A DNA stretch of 64,000 nucleotides from Megalonaias nervosa. Its lineage: Eukaryota; Mollusca; Bivalvia; Unionida; Unionidae. Where the stretch lies: assembly GCA_016617855.1 (NCBI GenBank), contig JAECUM010000862.1:1-64000 (forward strand). The letters are read 5' to 3'. The notes under the pieces were generated by a model that ran no database searches, was not told the origin of the DNA, and saw only the letters and a program-made list of their open reading frames with translations. The position numbers and the translations under genes are program-made. This document shows, piece by piece, positions 12,013 through 21,733 of this stretch (position 1 is the first letter of the stretch; every line of letters begins with the position of its first letter).

Positions 12013-12358
12013 ATGAAACAGAAAAATGTTTATCGAAGAAAAATAGTGGAGGATATTTGGGAAATATATTTGCTAAAATTATAGAAAATGTTCCAGGAAT
12101 AGCTCATAAAGTTGCACCAATTGCACTTGACGTATCAAAAGCTTTTGCAACTGGAGCTGCATCTGTTGCTGGAACTGCTGTGGGACAAAAATAGCTGATA
12201 AAATTAAAAGCGGTGTACCGACAATCAAACAAGCTATTTCAGAAATCGCACCAACAAAAGAAACCCAACGCGCAATGATAACAACAAAAAAACTTCTATC
12301 ACCGAAAGGAGAACAAATTATAAAAATGTAATATCTAAAGCAGCAACACCGAAATAGA
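12013..12358 (+). pseudogene. Small Gly/Ala-rich amphipathic protein, frameshifted
   Basis: After a short basic N-terminus the reading contains 'SGGYLGNIFAKIIENVPG' and an Ala-rich stretch 'AFATGAASVAGTAVG', then a Lys-rich tail. Three short A runs each look one base out of register (near 12040, 12187 and 12325), so no single frame covers it. In P2 the gene in the matching place (25057-25520) has 'GDGLGDIVQGLF'. A glycine-rich amphipathic protein before the major capsid gene recalls the membrane-active or cement proteins of adenovirus-like virions, but that parallel is inference. Confidence 0.45.
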
Positions 12359-12407
12359 TTTGCTATCGTTGATGGCAAAATTTTGTATAACCTAATAAAT
12401 AAGAAAA

Positions 12408-13967
12408 ATGTCTGTAAAAAATTATTTCGATTTAGCAGAAATTTATGACGAAGACGACGCGGTAACAGAATTTGAATATATTGAGTATCTCGATGAAAAT
12501 TCTAACGAATCAAATAAGGCTGGCGTTAGAACATTTAATACTCGAGACGATGACGTATTCTTGCTTCCTCATAAAGCAATGTTAGAAATTCGTGGTCAGA
12601 TTATTGCAATAGCTAATGTACCTGCCGCAATTGAAGCTAACACAGAAGTAGCTCTTATAAATGACGGCTGGTGTTTATTTAAAAGTGCTCGATATCAACT
12701 AGCTAATCAAACTGTTGAGGATATTTCAAGTCACTTACAAGTTGCAAGTACAATCTTAAGTACTATCTCGTTTTCTGATGATTACTCCAGATCGACTGCA
12801 ACTAACATGATGTGGTTTAAAGATACCGGAAGTGGTGGGTCTGGTTTTATGGCATCGTCTGAGTTTTCAGTTGGAGGTACACCTATTTTAGTGGCTGGAG
12901 CTAATGCCGCTGAAGATCTTGTAATTGTAAGAAATTTTCTTATTATTAATGCTGCTGTGCTAGATATAGTCGAACTAGGTGCAGACGCTGGTGAGGTAGC
13001 CACAAGAGTTTCACTTACTGCAGCTTGCAATAATCTTAGTATAACACCACCAGGAGCAGCTGCAAACGGCACTGCAATGTTGCAGTTAATTAATAACTCA
13101 TTTCCTATTGTCAGAAAAAATATACGTTACAATGAAGGTTATACTAGGAGAAAGGCACTTGCAGCAGGATCACGTCAAATTACAATGATGCTGCCACTAA
13201 GTACAATATTTGGCTTTTGCAGGGACTATAAGAAAGTATTTCGTGGAGTTAAACATACACTTATTTTAGATCGATCAGAACAAAATGATTGTTTATTTCG
13301 ATCTGGTGGAGTTGATTTACAATTTATTATAAACAAACTTGCGCTGTGGATGCCACGAATAACGCCGACAGTTTCAAAATCGATCGAATTAGATGATATT
13401 CTTAAAAACCGCACAAAGAAAATTCATTTTCAGCAACATAAAATATATCAAACAGCAGTTCCAAATACCACCGACTAAACATGGCGAGTCAAAACAACGT
13501 CGACTGAACAAAAGCCACGGCAAATATTTGTTGTATTTCAGCGGCAAGCGCAACGTGGTAACAAACAACGAAATAATGCGATATTTGATAATGCTGATGT
13601 TAGACGAATACATGCAAAAATAAATTCATAGCAATATCCAGAGCGAGCGATAGAATGTAATTTTGCAGATAACGCTAATAAAAATATTACTCGACCTTAC
13701 ATGTACCTGCTCGACGCAGTGCAAAAATATCAAGATGTTGGAGATGGATCTCAGATATCAGCAGAGGAATTTCGTACACTTTATCCGATATTTTATTTTG
13801 ATGTTAGTAAACAAAATGAAAGAGATGTAATTTCAACTGCTGATATTGAAATTACTTGGACATTAGGAGCAGTTCCAGTGGCGCAGTTATACGTATATGC
13901 GTTAGTGATCAGCGACAGAACTATTACGATTGACTTTACCGAAGGTAAAATGTCGGTACACGTTTAA
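12408..13967 (+). pseudogene. Major capsid protein, double jelly roll, two in-frame stops
   Basis: About 519 codons, a normal length for Polinton major capsid proteins. The N-terminal jelly roll has 'PHKAMLEIRGQIIA' and 'SFSDDYSR' followed by a variable loop and 'MMWFKDTG'. The middle has 'MMLPLSTIFGFCRDYKK', and the C-terminal jelly roll has 'FRTLYPIFYFDVSKQNE' and 'YVYALVISDRTI'. The frame is continuous from 12408 to 13967, but TAA at 13476 and TAG at 13629 interrupt the second domain, so the ORF at 13701 is the C-terminal part of the same gene. A 'ttgtataa' box lies 27 bp upstream. The product would form the trimeric hexon-like capsomers. Confidence 0.88.
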
Positions 13968-13987
13968 TCTGTAACTTTAATAATAAG

Positions 13988-14380
13988 ATGACAAAATATA
14001 TTATAAAAGAAATATATTTGACTGATGGTCAAGTTAAAAAATTATCAGCTGCTGTTGCAAAGAAAAGGCAAGTATCATTAAAGGTCAACCCTAACGCAGG
14101 TGTTTTAGGTACTCTAACAAAATTAATGTTAACCAAAAAACAAGTAAATAAATATGATCGCAATAAACCTTTTGTTTTAAATTTAAGTGCTGCACAAATA
14201 ACTGCAATGTCATAACAAGGTGGTTTCTTCGGTCCGGCACTATCTGTAATGGCCAGAACGTTAATACCTAAAATTTTGCCATTGTTAGGTACATTAGGAT
14301 TAGCAGCAGCGTCTGGAGCAGTATCTGGCGCAACGAAAAAAGCAGTTGAGGGTCATGGAATAAAGAAAATTTTTGTCTAA
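13988..14380 (+). pseudogene. GG-motif hydrophobic virion protein, one in-frame stop
   Basis: 130 codons. The first 75 form a helical region with Leu-Ser-x-x-Gln type repeats ('LTDGQVKKLSAAVAKK', 'LNLSAAQITAM'). After an in-frame TAA (14213) the same frame gives 'QGGFFGPALSVMARTLIPK' and an Ala/Gly-rich hydrophobic helix ending in a basic tail. This two-part design recurs in Polintons and adintoviruses as a small virion protein of unknown exact role. P2 carries a homologue of the first part at 26794-27160 ('LTPGQIKKLQ', 'GIRLDLSAAAI'). Confidence 0.65.
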
Positions 14381-14391
14381 ACATAAATATA

Positions 14392-14564
14392 ATGCCTAAA
14401 CGAAAAACAGCAAAAAGAAAGACAACGACGAAAAAAAGACACGACCGAGGAGAAAAGGTAGATTTATTCCAATAGATCCATTACTAGCAGGATTGGCGGG
14501 AAATCTATTGCCAAATCTGTTAGGAGTAGGACGAGGACTAATGTTACCAGGAACAAAGAGATGA
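14392..14564 (+). pseudogene. Basic core-like peptide, frameshifted
   Basis: A short gene of about 57 codons. The N-terminus is nearly all Lys/Arg/Thr ('MPKRKTAKRKTTTKK'). After a shift at the A run near 14440 the other frame has a basic 'RRRKGRF' and then a Leu/Gly-rich hydrophobic tail ending at TGA 14562. It resembles in design the basic core peptides of adenoviruses, which condense DNA; homology is not shown. It overlaps the protease start by ATGA. Confidence 0.5.
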
Positions 14565-14997
14565 AATCGGCTGCGTTAAGTAACTTTGATATACTTGATA
14601 AACTAAAAAAAAGTAAAAAATTTCAGTGGAGTTTATTCTAAAGATGAACTTATGGCGATTCCATCGCCGTCGCTAGAAACGCCAGGTTCGTGTGTTATAA
14701 ATATACAAGATTTTGTTGACGGAGCTGGCACACATTGGGTAGCTGTTTGTGATAACAATTATTTTGACTCGTTCGGAATTCCACCAAGTGACGCAGTAGA
14801 AAACATATATGAGTAAAAAAAAAATAATAAATTATTCGTCTAATCAAATTCAACCAGTTGGAACTTCTGCTTGTGGATACTATTACGTAATGTTCATTAA
14901 ACAGATGACCATAAATCCAGATTTTTTAAACTTTATTTTGCAATTTGACAAACAACCTTCTCACGCTAATGATGAGATTGCAATTAATTTTATCTAA
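14561..14997 (+). pseudogene. Adenovirus-type maturation cysteine protease, frameshifted
   Basis: The catalytic pattern of the adenain (C5) family is readable: His in 'DGAGTHWVAVC', Asp in 'NYFDSFGIPP', Gln in 'SNQIQPVG' and Cys in 'TSACGYYYVMF', in the right order and spacing. The frame breaks near 14620 (a run of six A) and near 14812 before the Cys half, so the ORF at 14809 is only the C-terminal part. About 145 residues in total, slightly short for the family. It would cleave capsid precursor proteins during virion maturation. Confidence 0.85.
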
Positions 14998-15012
14998 ACT
15001 CACTGATATATA

Positions 15013-15209
15013 ATGTCAACATATTGTCTTAAGTGTAAAACTAAAACAGAAAATAAAGATGAAAAAACAGACAAAACAAAAAAAATAATAGAATAATGCT
15101 GAAAAGTATTTGTGCAATCTGTGGTAAAAGAAAAAGTATGTTTTTGCCAACAACAACGTTGTCCGAAGCGGGTTGCCCTGACAGAGAGATTATTTTAGTA
15201 GATGATTAA
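15013..15209 (+). pseudogene. Small zinc-ribbon protein, frameshifted
   Basis: About 65 codons with two Cys-x2-Cys knuckles: 'YCLKCKTKTEN' at the N-terminus and 'SICAICGKRKSMF' after a shift at the eight-A run near 15087. The C-terminus is hydrophilic ('REIILVDD'). This zinc ribbon is a frequent small Polinton ORF; P2 has comparable sequence at 32929-33294 and at the N-terminus of its PLA2 gene (36462). The function is unknown, perhaps nucleic-acid binding. Confidence 0.6.
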
Positions 15210-15215
15210 TAAATA

Positions 15216-16583
15216 ATGACATGCGAGTGCGATTGTGATAGAAATTTATGTCTTGAGCGAAATAAAATTGTTACATATTGTCAGAAATGCAACAACAGAG
15301 AAATAATTGGAACAGGTATAGATATACATAAATTAACTGGCAAATTGCCGAAATCAAAAGGCGGTTGGACATTGCCAGGCCATAAATATACTGGACCTTA
15401 TAATCCTCTTGATACGCAACTTGATGAAAACGATATTCCGCTGCCATTACATGAGCCTTATAATCAAGTTGATGCAATAGCGATGCGCCATGATATCTGC
15501 TACAGAGACATTGAACGTCCAGACAACGAACAAAATAAACACAGCTGCGATAAAGTAATGTTAGACGAACTTCGTGATATGAAACATGTAAATATGCGAG
15601 AACGTGTTGACCGAAGGCTGGTTCAGGGTTTTATTGGAGCAAAATATAAAGTAGGTCTCGGAAAAAAAGAATTATATGATGATCTTGCCTTAGAGACGCT
15701 AGCGTCTCAGCTACATAAACCTAAAAAAAAGTTTCCGCGACGTAAAGTTGTCGCAAATGCCGTTGATGGTATCTGGGTGATAGATTTAGTTGATGTCTCA
15801 AATCTTGCTCAGTTTAACGATAACAAGAGATATCTTTTTAATGTTGTAGATGTTTTTAGTAAATACGCGTTTAGTATACCCGTTTCGGATAAAACAGGGA
15901 CATCGATGACTGATGCATTAAAACAAATTATTGTTAACACAGAATGAAAACCAAATAGAATCTGGACTGATCATGGAGCAGAATTTTTTAATAAAAAATT
16001 TGAACAGTTTTTAGAGCAAAATAACATGAAAAAATATGTTACAGGAAATGAGGGAAAAAGCGTCATCGTTGAAAGATTTAATCGCACGCTCAACGAAAAA
16101 ATCCACAAGTATTTGACAGCTAAAAATACGAGTAAATATATTGACAACTTACAAAAAATTGTTGACGAGTATAATAACACGAAACACAGATCCCTAAAAA
16201 TGTCGCCAAACGACGCGATTGCAAATCCAATATTAGCAAACGAAAATATGTACCGCAGGCATAAATTTAAAGTTGGTGATAAAGTTAGAATTCCTCTGAC
16301 GAAAAAAACATTTGAGAAAGGATATACTCATAACTGGAGCGAAGAAGTATTTGTTGTTGATAAAGTACTTTCAACAATACCAGTTACATACTCGTTGAAA
16401 GATTTATTAGGTGAACCTATAACTGGCAGTTTTTACGAGCAAGAACTTCAGAAAACAAAAAAAGATATATTTGTCATTTAAAAAGTTATTAAAAAGCGCA
16501 TCAACAAAAGTTTAGTCAAATGGCGTGGATATGGCGATAAATTTAATAGCTGGGTACCCACTAAATCTATAATCATTGAATAA
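15216..16583 (+). pseudogene. PLA2-integrase-chromodomain fusion protein, two in-frame stops
   Basis: One frame of 455 codons. Residues 1-30 are a Cys-rich knuckle ('CQKCNN'). Residues ~45-140 are a parvovirus-VP1-like phospholipase A2 domain with Ca-loop region 'LPGHKYTGPYNPLD' and catalytic 'MRHDICY' plus a downstream Asp. From ~165 a retroviral-type integrase begins: 'KKFPRRKVV', first Asp in 'WVIDLVDV', second Asp in 'RIWTDHGAEF', Glu in 'VERFNRTLNEK'. Past a TAA at 16479 the same frame gives a chromodomain end ('LVKWRGYGDKFNSWVP') and stops at 16581. A TGA at 15945 falls between the first and second catalytic Asp. In P2 the PLA2 and integrase genes are adjacent but separate. The PLA2 part would aid membrane escape of a virion; the integrase inserts the element. 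Confidence 0.82.
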
Positions 16584-17043
16584 TATTATTATAAATTTCT
16601 TCGTATTTTATTAGTACGGATTTACATTTTACTGGTTTACATAAAGAAATTAAATGTAATTTTCTTGCATCATCGACTGGCATTAAATTAAATATTTTAA
16701 CAAAAATAAAATCGTATTTTATATTTCTTTGTTGTCCAGTTATTTTTACGTTTAAAAAGGGTTTTATAAGTTGCCAAAATATTTGATGCTCTGTGATAGT
16801 AAAATTAAATTTTATTATTTTTTTAGCAATATGGTACTTAACATCATATCGTCCAGTTGTTGGTCTGCTTAAATTTTTTTTACTAACAACAACATCATCT
16901 TCATCTTCGTCGTCATCGTTATGCAAAATATCATTTTCAGTATAACCAGCAAATCTATCATTAGTAATATTTTCTAATGTAAAATTTGAAACTGAAACAA
17001 AATCTCCCGAATATAGTTCAGCCAGTCTCTCAGTTAAGTTCAT
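16573..17043 (-). CDS. Unknown acidic Polinton 1 protein
   Basis: An intact 156-residue ORF converging on the integrase gene (11-bp tail overlap). It has a strongly acidic stretch near residues 40-52 ('DDDEDEDDVVV') and then a region rich in Ile, Lys and Phe with no motif I recognise ('KIIKFNFTITEHQIFWQL'). It diverges from the ORF at 17082 across a 38-bp AT-rich gap. That the ORF stays open in a decayed element suggests it is a real gene, but its function is unknown. Confidence 0.55.
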   Translation of the reverse strand: MNLTERLAELYSGDFVSVSNFTLENITNDRFAGYTENDILHNDDDEDEDDVVVSKKNLSRPTTGRYDVKYHIAKKIIKFNFTITEHQIFWQLIKPFLNVKITGQQRNIKYDFIFVKIFNLMPVDDARKLHLISLCKPVKCKSVLIKYEEIYNNIIQ

Positions 17044-17081
17044 TATTATAATAATCTTTTATCTAATTAATAAATAATAAG

Positions 17082-17336
17082 ATGTTCGGAGAAATAAAAT
17101 ATCATCAAAGAGTTAATATATTAAATCACAAAGAATTAGCTGAGGCAATTCGAAATTGTTTGTTGGGACATAGTTTTTATTTTGTTGATGTTATTATAAC
17201 ATTAGGTGAATCTGACAGATTTTTATTAACAGTAGCAGAAAAAATAAAACTTGATACAAATAAAATGATACATTACGATTTAATCGCGACGATATTATGG
17301 AATTTAGTCATAATTGTCTTACTCGAAATGATCTAG
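17082..17336 (+). CDS. Unknown small Polinton 1 protein
   Basis: 84 residues, possibly truncated. The first two thirds look soluble ('ELAEAIRNCLLGHSFYFVD'); the last 17 residues are hydrophobic and could be a membrane anchor ('LWNLVIIVLLEM'). It sits between the acidic ORF and the HNH gene with its own upstream AT-rich gap. No family is recognised. Confidence 0.4.
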   Translation: MFGEIKYHQRVNILNHKELAEAIRNCLLGHSFYFVDVIITLGESDRFLLTVAEKIKLDTNKMIHYDLIATILWNLVIIVLLEMI

Positions 17337-17345
17337 AAAATATCA

Positions 17346-18169
17346 TTAGTTATCGTATTTAAAATTAAATCTATCAAATGTCAACATTGACGTTGCTGAT
17401 TTTCTTTTACCATCAGCTATTTCTATTATTCTAGCTGTACTAATTTTAAGGTGCTTTGCAGCAGCTGTCATTGATTTAAATATTATTTCTTCACAAGTTT
17501 CAAGATTTATTGAAATTATTTGTCTAGTTGGATTTTTAAAATTATTACCACCACCAATTCCTCTTCTAGTATTTTCTTTTGGCGTAACCAAATCTAAATT
17601 TTCCAAACGATTATCTGTTTTAATACCATTTTTATGATCAATAACTAGACCAACTGGAATAACATCATTAAAAGTTTCAAACATAAACCTATGTGATTTA
17701 TAATTAATAAAATCTGCTTTGATTCCTCTAACTTTTATAAGTAAATATCCATCTCTATCCAAATTTCCAACAACTGTTTTTGTTCTTTTATGTCGAATAA
17801 TTCCCTTATCATTTGTCTCATATAGATCAAATACTGAATGAAGCTGAAATTCATTTTGTAATGCTAAATTTTCAATATTATCATCAGCAACTGCGCCATT
17901 TACTCTGCATACTCGCTGTCCTTCTGGAATATCGTCGCAAAACAAAGTATAAATAAAATCTTTTCTAAACATTTCAATTCTTTCTGTATCATCGCCTTTT
18001 ACTGAAATTAACATGCCAGCTGGTGTTGGTGTGCCAACAGATTTTTTAGATTCTATGTTAATAACAGAACCCAATGCATTTGCAGCATATAAGTTATACC
18101 TTCTGGTGCACATGATAAAATTTCTTGCTCTTCCGCCGTCAATCTCAGATATCTCAAAATTTCTGTCAT
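17346..18169 (-). CDS. HNH homing-type endonuclease with NUMOD-like C-terminus
   Basis: The open frame from 18113 is 255 residues. The HNH_3 core is clear: 'NYKSHRFMFETF', 'GLVIDHKNGIKTDNRLENL' and 'TPKENTRRG' (about residues 135-185). The tail 'RQIISINLETCEEIIFKSM' followed by a helix-turn-helix like segment fits a NUMOD1 DNA-binding module. A second HNH-like Asn-rich segment occurs near residues 65-85 ('RVCRVNGAVADDNIENL'). The true start may be ATG 18169 with a frameshift near 18080. P2 carries a decayed homologue at 32339-32844. Such enzymes make site-specific DNA breaks; here the target and role are unknown. Confidence 0.85.
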
Positions 18170-18240
18170 TATACTATAAGGATTTCATATCTCTAATTTA
18201 AAAAAAATTCAATTAAATATAAAATATTACTATATATATA

Positions 18241-21200
18241 ATGTTAAAATTGCGAGATATTGCTAAAAAGAACATTATCAAATCTGAAAAAATTGCTACA
18301 GCATTTTCAGGTTACAAACTTGATGATCAAAATATTTTAGCAAATTTTAATTCCACAAGTTTATTTCATCTTTTACAACCTGTTATATCAAAAGAACTTG
18401 CGGCTCATAAAAGTATCAAACTTATAGTCCAATATCATACGATTTTATCAAAGTTACATGCAGTTGAGGATGTACTTGATGTAATTTTTGAAAGAAAAAG
18501 TTTTGACAGCGAAATTTCGGAACCATATCTAACGGCTAAATCGAGAAAAATATTAACTGGAACAAACATTGCCACAGTCGCCGATGAAATACATCAAGAA
18601 ATAAACAAAAAATTAGAAGAATTTACTGCATCAGGATCGGGTTGGAAATTTGAAATGATAAAAGAAGTTTTATTTCACACAGCAAAATATAACGTGCTTC
18701 GCGGTAGTTTGTACGTCGATCTCCCTCAAAAAATTAAAAACAGAAAAATGCTGTATAAATGTCAGAAACAATGATAACAGATGTTTCCAGTGGTCTATTC
18801 TTTCTGCGATGTTTCCAGAAGAAAAAAATGCTGATCGTGTTAACAAGTATTTTCCGTACAAAGACGAACTAAATTTTAATGGCATTGACTTTCCAGTAGA
18901 GGAAAATCATATACCAAAGTTTGAAAAACAAAACAGTATCTCAGTAAATGTTTTCGGACTAGATGAGAAAGAAAATGTTTACCTGAGATATATCTCAGAA
19001 AATGCTACACAAGATACAATAAATTTATTATTTTATCAGGGACATTATTGTTGGATAAAAAACTTTAACGGCTTAGTTGGCAGACAGTATAGTAAAAATA
19101 AAAATAAAAAATATTTCTGTTATAAATGTCTACAGGGTTTTTCTAGTGATGGAATATTACAAGATCATCTCAAATACTGTGTCAACGTTCAAAAAATAAC
19201 TATGCCTAAAGAAAAAGAAAAAATATTAAAATTTAAAAATTATGATCATAAATTAAACATTCCTTTTGTTGTTTGCGCTGATTTCAAGTGTATACTCGTT
19301 CCTGTGGTTGGAGCAGAAAATAATCCGAATAAATCAAGTACTAGAAAAATACAACAACATATTCCTTGTGGAGTAGCTTATAAAGTAGCTTGTTGCGCTA
19401 ACGATAAATTTTCAACTCATATAAACTTATATAGAGGTGAAAATCCAGCTGTATAGTTATTTAAAAATTTAATAGACGAAGTTAATAAAATTTCTAACAG
19501 GTTACTTAAAACAGCTCCGATGAAAATAACGTCTAAACAACAACTCGATTTCGATAAAGCAGTTGATTCTCATATTTGTGAAAAGTTGCTGGTAGACTCC
19601 AACGGAGTCCGTGATAAGGTGCGAGATCATTGTCATTTGACCGGCCAATATCGTGGAGCAGCTCATAACAGCTGTAATTTAAAATTTCATGCTCCAGATT
19701 TTATTCCTGTAGTTTTACATAACTTTCGTGGCTTTGACAGTCATATCATTGTAGAATTATGGTGATGAAAATATTAAAGCTAAACTAAAATTAAATAATA
19801 CAATAAAATGTATTCCAAACAATTTTTAAAAGTATATGTTGGTGACGCTCGGTAAATTACGTTTTATTGATAGCCTGCAATTTATGGCAGCATCATTAGA
19901 TGAGCTTATAAAAGGTTGTAGCAATTTCGCTAACTTAAAAAGTTGCTTTGGTGAAAACTATATCAATTTGACAAAAAAAAGGTATCTTTCCTTACGAGTA
20001 TCTCAATGATTATAGCAGATTTGATGAAACTTCTCTTCCTGATAAAGATAAATTTTACTCGCAACTCAAAAATGAAAATATCACAGATGATGAATACAAA
20101 TATGCACAGATATTTGGAATAAATTTAGTTGTAAAACATTTGGTGATTATCACGATCTATATTTGAAAACAGATGTATCATTACTAGCAGATATTTGTGA
20201 AAGTTTTCGTCAAGTTAGTCATAAAAATTATGGATTATACCCCTGTTGGTATTATTCCGCTCCTGGACTGTCATGGGACGCTCTACTAAAAACAAGTAAG
20301 ATAGAATTGGATCTCTTAACAGATGTTGATATGTTTAATTTTATTGAAAAAGGTATCAGAGGCGGAATTAGCGTTATAACAAAAAAATATGCGGTAGCTA
20401 ATAATAAATATCTGAAAAATTATGATAAAAATCTCCCATCAAATTACATTATTTCTCTAACGCTAATAATTTATATGGCTATGCGATGTCAGAGCCAATG
20501 CCGTGTAGTGGATTTCATTGGATAACTCCAGATCAATTTCTTAAAGAAACTGAAAAAGATTTACCTAGAAAAATTGATAATGATTTTTCTGATATTTCAT
20601 ACTTTGTTGAAGTTGATCTAGGTTATCCTAGTTCGTTACATGATCTACATAACGATTATCCGTTTTGTGCAGAGTCAATGATGATTGATTATAGTTTATT
20701 ATCGCCTGATCAACGAGCAAAGACAACAGCAAAAAATTCGATTGTCAATCAGTTAGTTCTAAATTTGTTAAATAAAAGAAATTACGTTATGCATTACAAA
20801 AATTTAAAACAAGCAGTAGATGCTGGACTAATTCTGAGAACAGTCCATCGCCTGCTAAAGTTGAATCAGTCGAGGTGGATGACAGATTACATTGACTTAA
20901 ATACGAAACGTCGTGCTGTGGCTAATACCGAATTTGAGAAAAACGTTTTCAAGTTAATGAATAACTCGGTGTTCGGTTAGACGATGGAAAATATTCGAAA
21001 GCGAGTCAATATTGAAATTGTTAATGACATAAATCGCAGAAATAAATTAGTTAATGATGATGGTTTTGTTAGTATGAAAATATTTAATGAAAATCTTGTT
21101 GCAATACAACGACGAATGACAAATTTAAAGTTAAATAAACCGATTTATGTTCGTGCAGCGGTACTTGATATATCGAAGTGGCTAATGTACGATTTTCACT

Positions 21201-21721
21201 ATAATTTTACAAAAAAGCAATGGCCAGATTCGGAGCTGCTATTTACTGATACAGACTCGCTAGTTTATAATATAAAATGTGAAAATGTCTATCAGGATAT
21301 ATACGATAATAAAGATTTGTTTGATCTATCTGATTATCCAGCATGTAGTGGATTTCAAGACAATTCGAAAAAGAAAATTATTGGAAAAATGAAAGATGAA
21401 TTTATGTTTATGTCAGCTAGGGAATTTGTCGGACTAAAGAGTAAAATGTATGCTGTCATATTAGATGACAATAAACTTACAAAAAACGCAAAAGGTATTC
21501 CTCAAGGATATGTGAAAAAGATGATGAATTTTGACGATTTTAAGGCAGCGCTAAACAATGGCGTCAGTTTTATCAAAACAAATGTTATCAGAACAAATCT
21601 TCACAAACTTGAAACGGATACAATTATAAAACGGGGACTAAATAATTTTGATGATAAAAGATATTGCAGGTACGGAATTAATACACTAGCACTTGGACAT
21701 TATGCAAGTAATTTTGTCTAA
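18241..21721 (+). pseudogene. Protein-primed family-B DNA polymerase (pPolB), multiply broken
   Basis: About 1,160 codons over several frames. Recognisable in order: N-terminal domain to 18774; 'CFQWSILSAMFPEEKNADRV'; a C-x2-C/H-x4-C finger near 'YCWIKNF...CYKCLQGF'; ExoI region 'PFVVCADFKC'; an endonuclease-VII-like 'VRDHCHLTGQYRGAAHNSC'; ExoII 'LHNFRGFDSH'; ExoIII 'TDVSLLAD'; palm motif A region 'NANNLYGYAM'; motif B 'KLMNNSVFG'; motif C 'LLFTDTDSLVY'. Breaks: shift near 18760, TAG 19454, shifts near 19762, at an eight-A run at 19974 and near 20130 and 20460, TAG 20978. ExoI has Lys where Glu is expected, and motif A starts with Asn where the metal-binding Asp is expected. It replicates the element from protein-primed ends in intact relatives. 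Confidence 0.92.
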
Positions 21722-21733
21722 ACATCAGAAATA

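Noticed and set aside
12782..13072. Minus-strand open frame inside the capsid gene
   Set aside because: It is a shadow of the well-supported major capsid reading on the plus strand.
9653..21721. Alternative genetic code or programmed readthrough explaining the in-frame stops of P1
   Set aside because: All three stop codons occur at unrelated positions and frameshifts are also present, which fits ordinary decay; host exons nearby use the standard code.
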